Both the position numbers and the translations under genes were made by a program. A stretch of DNA of 64,000 nt from Roseimicrobium sp. ORNL1 (GTDB lineage Bacteria; Verrucomicrobiota; Verrucomicrobiia; Verrucomicrobiales; Verrucomicrobiaceae): the NCBI RefSeq assembly GCF_011044495.1, contig NZ_CP049143.1, forward strand, positions 5,022,001 to 5,086,000, given 5' to 3'. The notes under the pieces were generated by a model that was not told where the DNA came from, ran no database searches, and was given only the letters and a program-made list of their open reading frames with translations. Positions 8,264-16,124 of the stretch are shown here, piece by piece (positions within the stretch are counted from its first letter, which is position 1; the number at the start of each line of letters is the position of its first letter).

Positions 8264-9112
8264 ATGCTCATCAAACCCGTGCTGCAGAACGGCGCCCTGC
8301 TCGCCGACATTCACAACGCCTCCAATGGTGGCGACCGCCTGCATCTCTGGTGGCTGGGGCAGAGTGGTTTCCTGCTGAAGTGCGCGGGTGAATTCCTCCT
8401 GCTGGATCCCTACCTCTCCGACTCTCTCACGAAGAAGTACGCAAAGTCGGACAAACCCCATGTCCGCATGACGGACCTGTGCATCTCCCCGGAGAAGCTG
8501 GACATGGTGGGCGTGGTCACCAGCAGCCACCAGCACACCGACCACTTCGATGAAGAAACACTCCGCCCGCTGGCCAAGGCGAGCGGCGGCATCAAGCTCG
8601 TGCTGCCGGAGGCCAACCTGCCTCAGGCCCGCAAGCGCCTGCCGGACTCTGGCATCGAGTATCTTGCCATCAATGACGGGCAATCCCTCACCGTGAACGG
8701 TTGGGAATTCACCGGTGTGGCCGCGGCACACAACCTGGTCGACCGCGACTCCCAGGGGCGCTGTCAGTACCTCGGCTTCATCATCCGGCGCAACGGCATC
8801 ACCATCTACCACAGTGGCGACACGAAGTGGCACGACGGCCTCATCGAGCCCCTGCGCCACGCCCGCTGCGATCTCATGCTCCTGCCCATCAACGGCGACA
8901 AACCGGAGCGCCGAGTGGCCGGCAATCTCAACGGCACCGAAGCCGCCGCCCTCGCGAAGGCCTGCGACGCCGGACTGGTGGTCCCCTGCCACTACGAGAT
9001 GTTCAAGTTCAACACGGACACCACGGACGAATTCGTGGCCGCCTGCACCCGCCTCGGCCAGGCCCACCACCTCATGCGCTGCGGCAGCCGACTGACGGTG
9101 GGCGGCCGTTAG
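8264..9112 (+). CDS. MBL-fold metallo-hydrolase (UlaG-like)
   Basis: A 282-residue protein of the metallo-beta-lactamase superfamily. The metal-binding motif HxHxDH appears as SSHQHTDHFD, preceded by LWWLGQSGFLLKCAGEFLLL, the usual first strand pair in the L-ascorbate-6-phosphate lactonase (UlaG)-like group. Further ligands are seen in AAAHNLVDRD, YHSGDTKWHDGL and VPCHYEMF. The ATG at 8264 gives a normal N-terminus (MLIKPVLQNGALL); an upstream in-frame ATG at 8228 adds 12 residues. It is probably a phosphodiesterase or lactonase, with the substrate not readable from context. Confidence 0.8.
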   Translation: MLIKPVLQNGALLADIHNASNGGDRLHLWWLGQSGFLLKCAGEFLLLDPYLSDSLTKKYAKSDKPHVRMTDLCISPEKLDMVGVVTSSHQHTDHFDEETLRPLAKASGGIKLVLPEANLPQARKRLPDSGIEYLAINDGQSLTVNGWEFTGVAAAHNLVDRDSQGRCQYLGFIIRRNGITIYHSGDTKWHDGLIEPLRHARCDLMLLPINGDKPERRVAGNLNGTEAAALAKACDAGLVVPCHYEMFKFNTDTTDEFVAACTRLGQAHHLMRCGSRLTVGGR

Positions 9113-9280
9113 GCGGAGACGAAGGACAAGCGGCACGCGGGAAGCGCGACACTGGGAGGCATCCTAGAGATGTCACCCATTCTCCTATCTTCCTCCCGCC
9201 GACCCCATTTTTTATTTCCCCGTCCGAAAGTTCCGGTCATACTCGCGCGGCTTCTACTCCCTCAACTGCACGAATACGAC

Positions 9281-10669
9281 ATGAGCGACACCGCACCCTC
9301 CCCCCACGGCAAGAAACTCTTCTTCATGATGGTCCTGGAGTTCTTTATCTGGGGCGCCTGGCTGCCGCTGATCTTCGGATATCTTCCCAGCCTTGGTTTC
9401 TCTCCCACAGAACCACCAAAGGAACTTGCTGGCGTCATTCCCGGCTTCCTGAAGATTCTCTTCAGTGAGCAGGCGATGATCCTCAATGCCTTCCCCATCG
9501 CCGCCATTGTGGGCATGTTCTTCAGCAATCAGTTCGCTGACCGTAACTTCGCCGCGGAAAAGTTCCTGGCCTTCAGCCACCTTGTGGGTGGTATCGCCAT
9601 CTTGGGACTGGGTTTCGTCCACACCTTTTGGCCGTTCTTCTTCCTGATGCTGGTGCACTGCCTCCTGTATGTGCCCACGAACTCCATCTGCAACTCCATC
9701 GCTTTCGCGAACATGCGGGACCCCCAGCGTGAGTTCGGCATCATCCGCATGGGCGGCACCATCGGCTGGATTCTTGCCGCATGGCCCTTCACTTTCATTC
9801 TGGTGGACTGGGCCAAGGTGGATGCCGCGAACACTTCCGGCTTTGTCCAGTGGATCGGAGTTGTACTTGATTCGCCTCTCTCCGGCAGGGCGCTTCAGGA
9901 CGGCACCCGCTGGACGTTCATCGTCTCGGGCATTGCCTCACTCATGCTTGCGGCATTCAGCCTTACGCTACCCCATACGCCTCCGAAGCACCTCGGTGAA
10001 GGTGCTGGTCAGAAGCTCGCCTGGCTCGAAGCTCTCAAGCTGCTGAAGCATCCCTTCGTGCTCGTATTGTGGATTGTCACCTTCATCGACGCCACCGTAC
10101 ACAACAGCTTCTTCAACTGGGCCGGCATCTTCTTCGGCACGCCCCAAAGCGCGGGTGGTGTAGGTATCGCGGGTAACTGGATCATGCCCGTCATGAGCAT
10201 TGGCCAGGTCGCCGAGATCCTCACCATGTTCATCCTGGGTGCCACGCTGAAGAGGTTCGGCTGGAAGACCACCATGATCTTCGGCATTCTCGGCCATGCG
10301 GCGCGCTTCGCGGTATTCGCCTACATGCCGCACAACCAAGGCTTCATCATCGCCATCAACATCCTCCACGGCATCTGCTACGCCTTCTACTTCGCGACGG
10401 TGTACATCTTCGTGGATGAGTACTTCCCGAAGGATGCGCGCTCGAGCGCACAAGGCCTTTTCAACGTAATGGTGCTGGGCGCAGGACCGCTGCTGGCCAA
10501 TACGGTCTGCCCCCTGCTCGTGCAGAAGACGTTCAAGGTCGGCGAGGTCGTGGACTTCAAGAACATGTTCCTTCTCCCTACCTACTTCGCGATTGGGGCG
10601 GCACTCCTGCTCGCCTTCTGCTTCTGGCCACCAAAGTCCGTGAAGGCGCCGTCTGAAGTCAGCCACTGA
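9281..10669 (+). CDS. MFS transporter, nucleoside:H+ symporter type
   Basis: A 462-residue inner-membrane transporter with about twelve hydrophobic segments. The N-terminus (KLFFMMVLEFFIWGAWLPLI) is typical of the nucleoside:H+ symporter (NupG/XapB-like) branch of the major facilitator superfamily, as is FGIIRMGGTIGWILAAWPF. The ATG at 9281 is chosen because the upstream extension is Pro/Arg-rich and not membrane-like. Length fits the branch (about 420-460). It is followed after 5 bp by a GNAT acetyltransferase, so the two are probably one transcript. The substrate could be a nucleoside or another sugar-like compound. Confidence 0.75.
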   Translation: MSDTAPSPHGKKLFFMMVLEFFIWGAWLPLIFGYLPSLGFSPTEPPKELAGVIPGFLKILFSEQAMILNAFPIAAIVGMFFSNQFADRNFAAEKFLAFSHLVGGIAILGLGFVHTFWPFFFLMLVHCLLYVPTNSICNSIAFANMRDPQREFGIIRMGGTIGWILAAWPFTFILVDWAKVDAANTSGFVQWIGVVLDSPLSGRALQDGTRWTFIVSGIASLMLAAFSLTLPHTPPKHLGEGAGQKLAWLEALKLLKHPFVLVLWIVTFIDATVHNSFFNWAGIFFGTPQSAGGVGIAGNWIMPVMSIGQVAEILTMFILGATLKRFGWKTTMIFGILGHAARFAVFAYMPHNQGFIIAINILHGICYAFYFATVYIFVDEYFPKDARSSAQGLFNVMVLGAGPLLANTVCPLLVQKTFKVGEVVDFKNMFLLPTYFAIGAALLLAFCFWPPKSVKAPSEVSH

Positions 10670-10674
10670 GGGAA

Positions 10675-11187
10675 ATGCTCCGCCTCCGCCAGGCCACGGC
10701 TTCGGATCACGACGCTGTCTGGGCGATGTTCCAGGCCGTGGTGGCAGGAGGTGATACGTATGTCTTCGAAGCGGACACCACGCGTGAAGAAGCGCTCGCG
10801 TACTGGTTCCATCCCAAGACACACACCTACGTGGCCGAGCATGAAGGCCGCGTGGTGGGCAGCTACATTCTTAAAGCGAATCAGCCCGGGCGCGGCTCCC
10901 ATGTGGTAAATGGCTCCTACATGGTCGCGCCGGATGCACGCGGCCTTGGTGTGGGTCAGGCCATGGGCGAACACTCGATTACGGAGGCACGTCGCCAGGG
11001 CTTCCGCGCCATCCAGTTCAACATTGTCGTCGCCACCAATGAAGCCGCGGTGAAGCTCTGGCAGAAGGTCGGCTTCAGCATCGTGGGCACGCTGCCGGGT
11101 GCGTTTCGTCATGCAAGACTCGGCTACGTGGACGCCTATGTCATGTACCTGGCTCTCGACGACTCCGCTGCTCCATCACCTCATTGA
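10675..11187 (+). CDS. GNAT family N-acetyltransferase
   Basis: A 170-residue acetyl-CoA-dependent acyltransferase. The layout is that of the GNAT fold: LRLRQATASDHDAVWAMFQA at the N-terminus, then HEGRVVGSYILKAN, the CoA-binding loop in GSYMVAPDARGLGVGQAMGE, and ATNEAAVKLWQKVGFSIVGT near the end. The target amine is unknown. The start codon is 5 bp after the MFS transporter stop, suggesting translational coupling. Confidence 0.85.
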   Translation: MLRLRQATASDHDAVWAMFQAVVAGGDTYVFEADTTREEALAYWFHPKTHTYVAEHEGRVVGSYILKANQPGRGSHVVNGSYMVAPDARGLGVGQAMGEHSITEARRQGFRAIQFNIVVATNEAAVKLWQKVGFSIVGTLPGAFRHARLGYVDAYVMYLALDDSAAPSPH

Positions 11188-11271
11188 GACAAGCGCAATA
11201 GACTGACAGATGGACATGACTTGCCAGATCTATTCGATCCCGAAATTGCAGCCTGAAGGGCTGCGGGAGTC

Positions 11272-11475
11272 CAGCCCAGGGTTAGGGAGCCTTGGCGACC
11301 GACACCCTGGGTTTGGAACGGAAAATTCATCCGACCCTGAAGGGGTCGAGGAGGATGCCGCAGGGTCTGTGACGTGGCAGGCGGATGGCAACGACTCCGC
11401 GACCCTTTCAGGGTCGAATGATATTTTGCATCACACCCAGGGTGTCGGTCGCTTAGGCTCGCTAACCCTGGGCTG
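11272..11475. repeat. Large imperfect palindromic repeat block
   Basis: A 41-base arm at 11272-11312 (starting CAGCCCAGGGTTAG) matches the reverse complement of 11435-11475 with about three mismatches. Between the arms lie smaller palindromes such as GACCCTGAAGGGGTC and GACCCTTTCAGGGTC. The 413-bp gap 11188-11600 holds this block, a further GCAGCCTGAAGGGCTGC hairpin at about 11248 and GCGCCCTTTCAGGGCGC near 11485, and no credible gene. Confidence 0.75.
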
Positions 11476-11600
11476 GGCTCCTGCGCCCTTTCAGGGCGCG
11501 GCTGCGGAACGCATCACAACATACCATTGAGCAACCATCGCTGTATGTTGCACAAGCTCTAAAATAGTCATTTCACCACCTATCACCTCTTCCTCATCTC

Positions 11601-12671
11601 ATGAAAAAATGGCGCATCGCTGGCATCAACTTTGATCACTTCCACATGGGCGACCTACTGCGGCAGGCGTCGGAGCATCCCAATGCGGAGATCGTCGGCA
11701 TCAGCGATGAGCAGCCCGAGCGCATGGTGAGCGCCACGAAGAACTTCGGCCTCAGCACGGATCAGGTCTTCACCGACTACCGCGCGTGTCTTGAGAAGAC
11801 CAAGCCGGATCTCGTGGTGCTCTGTCCCGCAGCCTCACGCCATGGCGAGTGGGTGGAGAAGGTCGCCCCCTTCGGCACGCACATCATCATGGAGAAGCCC
11901 TTCGCCGGCACCCTGCAGGAAGCCGATGCCATGGTGGCCGCCATGAAGCCGACGGGCAAACTGCTGGCCGTGAACTGGCCTCTCGTGTGGATCGCCTGCC
12001 AGCAGACAGCGCATCGTCTTATCCTGGAAGGCCTCATCGGTGAGGTGCGCGAGTTCCACCACTACGGTGGCAATCGTGGCCCGCTCTACCACGGTGCGGA
12101 CAAGATCGAAGTCGAGCCCACCGCCGCGGAGAAGGCCGCGAGCTGGTTCTACAGCAAGTCCCAGGGTGGCGGCTCGCTGCTGGACTACATGGGCTACGGC
12201 ACCACGCTCGGCACCTGGCATCTCGGTGGACGCAAGCCCATCGAAGTTACTGGCGTCTGGGATGAGCCCCAAGGACTCGAAGTGGACGAGCACAGTGTGG
12301 CCATCATCCGCTACTCCTTTGGCCTCAGCAAAACCGAAACCCGCTGGGGCACCTTCACCGACCCGTGGACGCACCAACCCCAGCCAAAGTGCGGCTTCGT
12401 GATCAAAGGCACGGACGGCACCATCTCCTGCTACGACTACGCGGAGACCGTCTTTGTGCAGACCCGGCAGAAACCGGAGGGATATGAGCTTCCCGTGGAC
12501 GAGTTGAAATCCCCGAACCGCAATCCCATCGAGCACGTCATCCATCATCTGGAAACCGGCGCGCCGTTGATCGGGCCACTCACCGTGGAGATCTCGCGCA
12601 TCGGCCAGCAGATTGTGGACACCGCCTACCTCAGCGCCCAGCAGAAGAAGACTTTGAAGCTGGTGGAGTAG
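11601..12671 (+). CDS. Gfo/Idh/MocA family oxidoreductase
   Basis: A 356-residue NAD(P)-dependent dehydrogenase-type protein. The Rossmann half shows IAGINFDHFHMGDLLRQ at the N-terminus in place of a canonical GxGxxG, then EIVGISDEQPERM, and VVLCPAASRHGEWVEKVAPF followed by HIIMEKPFAGTLQEADAM; the EKP motif carries the catalytic lysine. The second half (VREFHHYGGNRGPLYH, SKSQGGGSLLDYMGYGTTL) is the substrate-binding alpha/beta domain. The atypical nucleotide loop (INFDHFHMG) is common in Verrucomicrobia/Planctomycetes members. It probably acts on a sugar or cyclitol; the substrate is unknown. Confidence 0.85.
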   Translation: MKKWRIAGINFDHFHMGDLLRQASEHPNAEIVGISDEQPERMVSATKNFGLSTDQVFTDYRACLEKTKPDLVVLCPAASRHGEWVEKVAPFGTHIIMEKPFAGTLQEADAMVAAMKPTGKLLAVNWPLVWIACQQTAHRLILEGLIGEVREFHHYGGNRGPLYHGADKIEVEPTAAEKAASWFYSKSQGGGSLLDYMGYGTTLGTWHLGGRKPIEVTGVWDEPQGLEVDEHSVAIIRYSFGLSKTETRWGTFTDPWTHQPQPKCGFVIKGTDGTISCYDYAETVFVQTRQKPEGYELPVDELKSPNRNPIEHVIHHLETGAPLIGPLTVEISRIGQQIVDTAYLSAQQKKTLKLVE

Positions 12672-12774
12672 GATCGCGCTACTAGAGGGGCTTTCACGAT
12701 GTCTAGAGCCGCTCAAACCGTGGAGCGAGCCTTATGCCGATCCTCTGGTCTGTTGCTTTGCGTGCCTTATGCAC

Positions 12775-12917
12775 TGGTGGGGAGCCGCTGCGCCGGCTTC
12801 CTAATCAAGTGGGCGGAGGTGGTGTGGAACTGGCATGCGGCAAGGCGCTGGCACCCGCAAGCTCCGCCCTACCTCCGCCCTCTCTAGTCAGGAAGCCGGC
12901 GCAGCGGCTCCCCACCA
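12775..12917. repeat. Perfect 28-bp inverted repeat hairpin element
   Basis: The 28-base arm at 12775-12802 (beginning TGGTGGGGAGCCGCTGCG) is exactly complementary to 12890-12917. A nested pair, GGGCGGAGGT at 12811-12820 and ACCTCCGCCC at 12871-12880, extends the foldback. It lies between the oxidoreductase and the 3' end of the M56 gene. It may act as a bidirectional transcription barrier, or it may be a mobile remnant. Confidence 0.75.
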
Positions 12918-12924
12918 AATTAGA

Positions 12925-14613
12925 TCACTTCTGCACACCCTTCGGTCGCAGGTACAGCGCGCTCTGTTCCGCGACCACTTCCATCCCCGCGAGCTCAGCC
13001 ACATAACGCACAGCCTCGCTCAGTGGCACTTCAATGAGATCGAGGGTGATCTTGACCCCCTCGACCGATTTGTCCGGGACGAGGAAGATGTTCACCCCTT
13101 TCTTATCCGGATCCATTTCCCTTGCTTTGATGTTCAGGAATTCGACCGCTTCTCTGGGTGTCGCGGAGGCAAATTGAATCTTGGGAAAGATGATCGTTCC
13201 GGCCTTCTCCAGAGCCGCTGACTTGGCAGGAGCCTTGGTTTCCGGCTTGGCCTTTGAGTCTCCCTTTTTCTTGAGGAACAAGGTAACGTCATCCGCGGTG
13301 AGTTCCATCCCGGAAAGCTCCGCGGTATAATGCAGGGCTTCGCTCAAAGGCACCTCCTTGAGGCTGAGTGTCAGCCGCGCAGTTGAGTTCCCTGCGTCAG
13401 GACTCAGCAGAATATTCACGCCCTTTTTATCCTTGTCGTTGGCGCGGCTCTTGATCCGGAAGAATTCCACGGCTTCGTTCAGCGTCGCGTCTCTAAACTC
13501 CACGGTGGGAAAAATGATGCCCTCCGCGCGCTGCAGCGAAGCGGGCTTGGGAGAGGCATTCCCGCCAACCTGCTGCGCTGGCTTCGCAGGTTCCGCTGCT
13601 TGCAGTTGGAGCCCCGTGCAAAGCGTGAGCAGGGCCAGCGCACCGGCACCTCCCAGGCACACCGCAGCACGGCGTACCGTTCCCCGGTTCTTGTGCTCAT
13701 CCATGATGGCGCTGAGCCGGAGCTCCAGCGTCGAGGGCTGGGCCATCGTCATGACCGGCAGCTTCAGCAGGCCCTCGCGCTGCGTGCGGCGTGCCGCATT
13801 CAGCAACTGCATGGCGTAGGAATCCGCACGCTGCTCTTCCTGGGCGACCACCAGATCATCACTGGCCTGTTCCTGAGCGGTGCGCCAGCGCCTGGCGGCG
13901 ATCCAGACGAGAGGATTGAACCAATACACGGCGCACACGACGGACATTAGAAGGCGTGCAGGATGATCCCAGTGCTTGATGTGCCCCATCTCATGCCTCA
14001 TGGCTGCGAGAACTTCCTCCTCCGACCAGGACAATGCCTCCTCCGGCAACAAGAGCACGGGCTTCAAGCTGCCCCAAGTCATGGGCACGGAAACTTGCTC
14101 ACTCGTACGAAGATCCACGGGGCGACGCAGGCCCACCTCTTTCGAGACTCGATCAAACACTCTACGCACGCTCGCGTCATCACAGCGCCGGGTGCAGACA
14201 CTGAGCATCCGGAGGCGAATGCTGCCCATGAATCTCCATCCCAGCACCAACGCCACACCCGTGGCCCACACTGCGGCAGCCATCTGAAGCAAGGTCCACC
14301 GTGACATGATGCTGTCCACCTTCGCCGTCTCCACCGGAGCCGCATCTCCTGCCACCTCGGCCGCAGTGACTACCGGTATCGGAGTCGCAGGAAGCTGCAC
14401 AACGCTGCGCGCTTCGGCCACCGTCACTTGCCACATCGGCCGGAAAAGCGTGGAGGCGGGCAACAACAACAACGCGCCAAAACACAGCAGCCACACCAGG
14501 CTGCGCTGCGAAGCGGAGGCACCACGCCACAAGCTCAGGATGCCCATGGCCAGCAACAACACCGCGATACCCTTCGCGACGACATCAACAACGGGAATGA
14601 GGGACGGATTCAT
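12925..14613 (-). CDS. BlaR1/MecR1-like M56 family metallopeptidase with duplicated C-terminal sensor domain
   Basis: A 562-residue membrane protease. Hydrophobic segments lie at about 12-28, 38-53, 108-130 and 222-240, with another at about 316-332. The zinc motif HEMGH is at 207-211 with a downstream E/D pair (EQASDD at 248-253), as in the BlaR1/MecR1 cytosolic protease. In place of a penicillin-binding domain, residues about 365-450 and 472-558 are a tandem duplication (IIFPTVEFRDATLNEAVEFF / IIFPKIQFASATPREAVEFL), resembling STN/secretin-type short domains. It is preceded by a BlaI-type repressor gene (30-bp gap), so it probably inactivates that repressor on sensing an envelope signal. 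The sensed ligand is unknown. Confidence 0.85.
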   Translation of the reverse strand: MNPSLIPVVDVVAKGIAVLLLAMGILSLWRGASASQRSLVWLLCFGALLLLPASTLFRPMWQVTVAEARSVVQLPATPIPVVTAAEVAGDAAPVETAKVDSIMSRWTLLQMAAAVWATGVALVLGWRFMGSIRLRMLSVCTRRCDDASVRRVFDRVSKEVGLRRPVDLRTSEQVSVPMTWGSLKPVLLLPEEALSWSEEEVLAAMRHEMGHIKHWDHPARLLMSVVCAVYWFNPLVWIAARRWRTAQEQASDDLVVAQEEQRADSYAMQLLNAARRTQREGLLKLPVMTMAQPSTLELRLSAIMDEHKNRGTVRRAAVCLGGAGALALLTLCTGLQLQAAEPAKPAQQVGGNASPKPASLQRAEGIIFPTVEFRDATLNEAVEFFRIKSRANDKDKKGVNILLSPDAGNSTARLTLSLKEVPLSEALHYTAELSGMELTADDVTLFLKKKGDSKAKPETKAPAKSAALEKAGTIIFPKIQFASATPREAVEFLNIKAREMDPDKKGVNIFLVPDKSVEGVKITLDLIEVPLSEAVRYVAELAGMEVVAEQSALYLRPKGVQK

Positions 14614-14643
14614 GACACAGAGGAGTGAGTGGAAAGTTTCTAC

Positions 14644-15021
14644 TTAGTGCTTCTTGGCTTTCTGAATGATGTCCTCAAGGCGCTGCAGTTCCTCGGGCGA
14701 AATCTTTTCACGGCCATCCACGAGGGCGGCCACGGCGCTCGCGAGCGAGCCAGCGAAGAAGGTCTTCACCACCTGCTTCAGCGCGGACTTGCTCGCCTTC
14801 TCCCGCGCTTCCGTGGGCAGGAAGACGTACCGCTTTCCATCTTCGCGATGTTTGAGGAAACCTTTTTCCTCAAGGATTCGCAGGAAGGCACGAACCGCCG
14901 AGTAGCTCGGAGCATCCGCCATGGATTCCACCACCTCCGCCGCCGTAGCTTCCCCACGGGCATAGATGATGTCCATGATCTGCCTTTCGCGCCTGCTTAG
15001 CTGGCTGGATTTCGTTGGCAT
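14644..15021 (-). CDS. BlaI/MecI/CopY-type transcriptional repressor
   Basis: A 125-residue winged-helix repressor. LSRRERQIMDIIYARGEATA then AEVVESM and APSYSAVRAFLRILEEKGFL form the helix-turn-helix and wing, and KRYVFLPTEAREKASKSALK is the start of the dimerisation/cleavage region. The family blocks promoters until a BlaR1-like protease causes its cleavage; the partner protease gene is directly downstream. The ATG at 15021 is the only start that keeps the usual short leader before LSRRE. It has no visible Shine-Dalgarno site and touches a TGCTAA/TTAGCA operator, so the message may be leaderless. Confidence 0.9.
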   Translation of the reverse strand: MPTKSSQLSRRERQIMDIIYARGEATAAEVVESMADAPSYSAVRAFLRILEEKGFLKHREDGKRYVFLPTEAREKASKSALKQVVKTFFAGSLASAVAALVDGREKISPEELQRLEDIIQKAKKH

Positions 15022-15036
15022 GCTAATTTTTTAGCA
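15021..15036. promoter_or_regulatory. Candidate BlaI-type operator O1 (overlaps start codon)
   Basis: Perfect dyad TGCTAA-TTTT-TTAGCA. Its first base is the first base of the repressor start codon on the minus strand. A matching dyad lies 45 bp away. This spacing and symmetry suit cooperative binding by the BlaI-type repressor and autoregulation. Confidence 0.75.
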
Positions 15037-15065
15037 CAATTCGCTCATTCAAGACAAGATGTTTC

Positions 15066-15081
15066 TGCTAAATTATTAGCA
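15066..15081. promoter_or_regulatory. Candidate BlaI-type operator O2
   Basis: Perfect dyad TGCTAA-ATTA-TTAGCA with the same half-sites as O1. The region between the two on the minus strand carries weak promoter-like hexamers (TTGTCT and TTGAAT), so repressor bound at both sites would cover the promoter of the blaI-M56 pair. Confidence 0.75.
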
Positions 15082-15117
15082 CATTCCGGACTCTCGCTTG
15101 GAATGTGGGAAATCAAC

Positions 15118-16056
15118 TCACGCCCTATCTGCGCAAACGAACTTCGTGGCCCGTACATTCGCTTCTCCATCCCAGCGATACGCCCACAGGGGATTTTCGC
15201 CAAGAGCAGCTGCAAAATCCAGGCACACGATGTTCGGCGCCAGTGGTTCCTTCGGAGCATCCGGGGGCAGCCAATAGTGACCAAAAAACACCGGTGGAGC
15301 ATCCGCGGCATAGTTGGGTACATCGGCAAGATTCTCGGCCGGAACGCGCACGGCAAACTCAGGGACAGCCCGTGGCATCACCAGGTCGCCGAGCATTTCG
15401 TCTCCGCCCAAGCCCCACCAGCGCACACGTGTCTTCGTATGCGCATGGCCTTCCTTGTCCACCAAATGGAACCCTTCTGGCAAAGGCATCTCCGGACCTT
15501 TCAAGAGCATCACGACCGCCATGTTCTCGGGAGTTCCATCAGTACACGCAGCCTTGAAGAATGCCTCGTCCGCCAGAGGAGCGCCTCTTAGCAAGTCCAC
15601 AAACCGCTCATCCCAGGTTGCATGCACCGCACGCAGATCCCCCAGATCCAGATAGACCGGAAGTTCACGAAACCAGCGTAGCCAATCCCTCCACTCTTCC
15701 TCCCGACCATCAAAGGCCTCAAGAGTCTTGGCGTGCTGATTGATGTTCTTCTCCGTACGCTGCCTCAGGTATCCACCATTCCCGTCGGGCGTGGCGAAGC
15801 ACAGAGCGTTGAACTCATGGTTCCCTATGATGGCTCGCGCGTCTCCTGCCTCGACCATACCGCGGACCAACTGCAAAGTTTCGCGAATCTTCGGGCCGCG
15901 ATCGATGTAATCCCCCAGGAAGATCACTTTGCGTCTCTCCGCATGCTTCCATGTCGTTTCCGTGGGCATGTAACCGAGCGCCAGCAACAGCGCGGTCACC
16001 TTGTCGTAGTGCCCATGGATGTCCCCGATGAGATCGTAGCATTTCTCTTTCATCAC
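15118..16056 (-). CDS. Calcineurin-like metallophosphoesterase (ApaH/PrpE-like)
   Basis: A 312-residue cytosolic phosphatase. The three metal-binding motifs of the protein phosphatase/diadenosine tetraphosphatase group are present: DLIGDIHGHYDKV near residue 10, VIFLGDYIDRGPK near 50 and AIIGNHEFN near 80. A later FFGHYWLPPDAP supplies the final histidine. It may act on Ap4A-type nucleotides or phosphoproteins; the sequence does not decide this. It is transcribed divergently from the LysR gene, with a 68-bp gap to the chosen LysR start. Confidence 0.85.
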   Translation of the reverse strand: MMKEKCYDLIGDIHGHYDKVTALLLALGYMPTETTWKHAERRKVIFLGDYIDRGPKIRETLQLVRGMVEAGDARAIIGNHEFNALCFATPDGNGGYLRQRTEKNINQHAKTLEAFDGREEEWRDWLRWFRELPVYLDLGDLRAVHATWDERFVDLLRGAPLADEAFFKAACTDGTPENMAVVMLLKGPEMPLPEGFHLVDKEGHAHTKTRVRWWGLGGDEMLGDLVMPRAVPEFAVRVPAENLADVPNYAADAPPVFFGHYWLPPDAPKEPLAPNIVCLDFAAALGENPLWAYRWDGEANVRATKFVCADRA

Positions 16057-16109
16057 GCAGGCACCGTACTATGCGCACTCCCGCTGGAAAGACTCGTAAG
16101 TGCATGTTA

Positions 16110-16115
16110 TATAAT
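16110..16115 (+). promoter_or_regulatory. Candidate -10 element of the LysR gene
   Basis: A perfect TATAAT lies 10 bp before the ATG at 16125. No good -35 hexamer is seen at the usual distance, so an activator or a very short leader would be needed. Its position supports starting the LysR protein at 16125 or later rather than at 16071. Confidence 0.4.
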
Positions 16116-16124
16116 CATCCAGTT

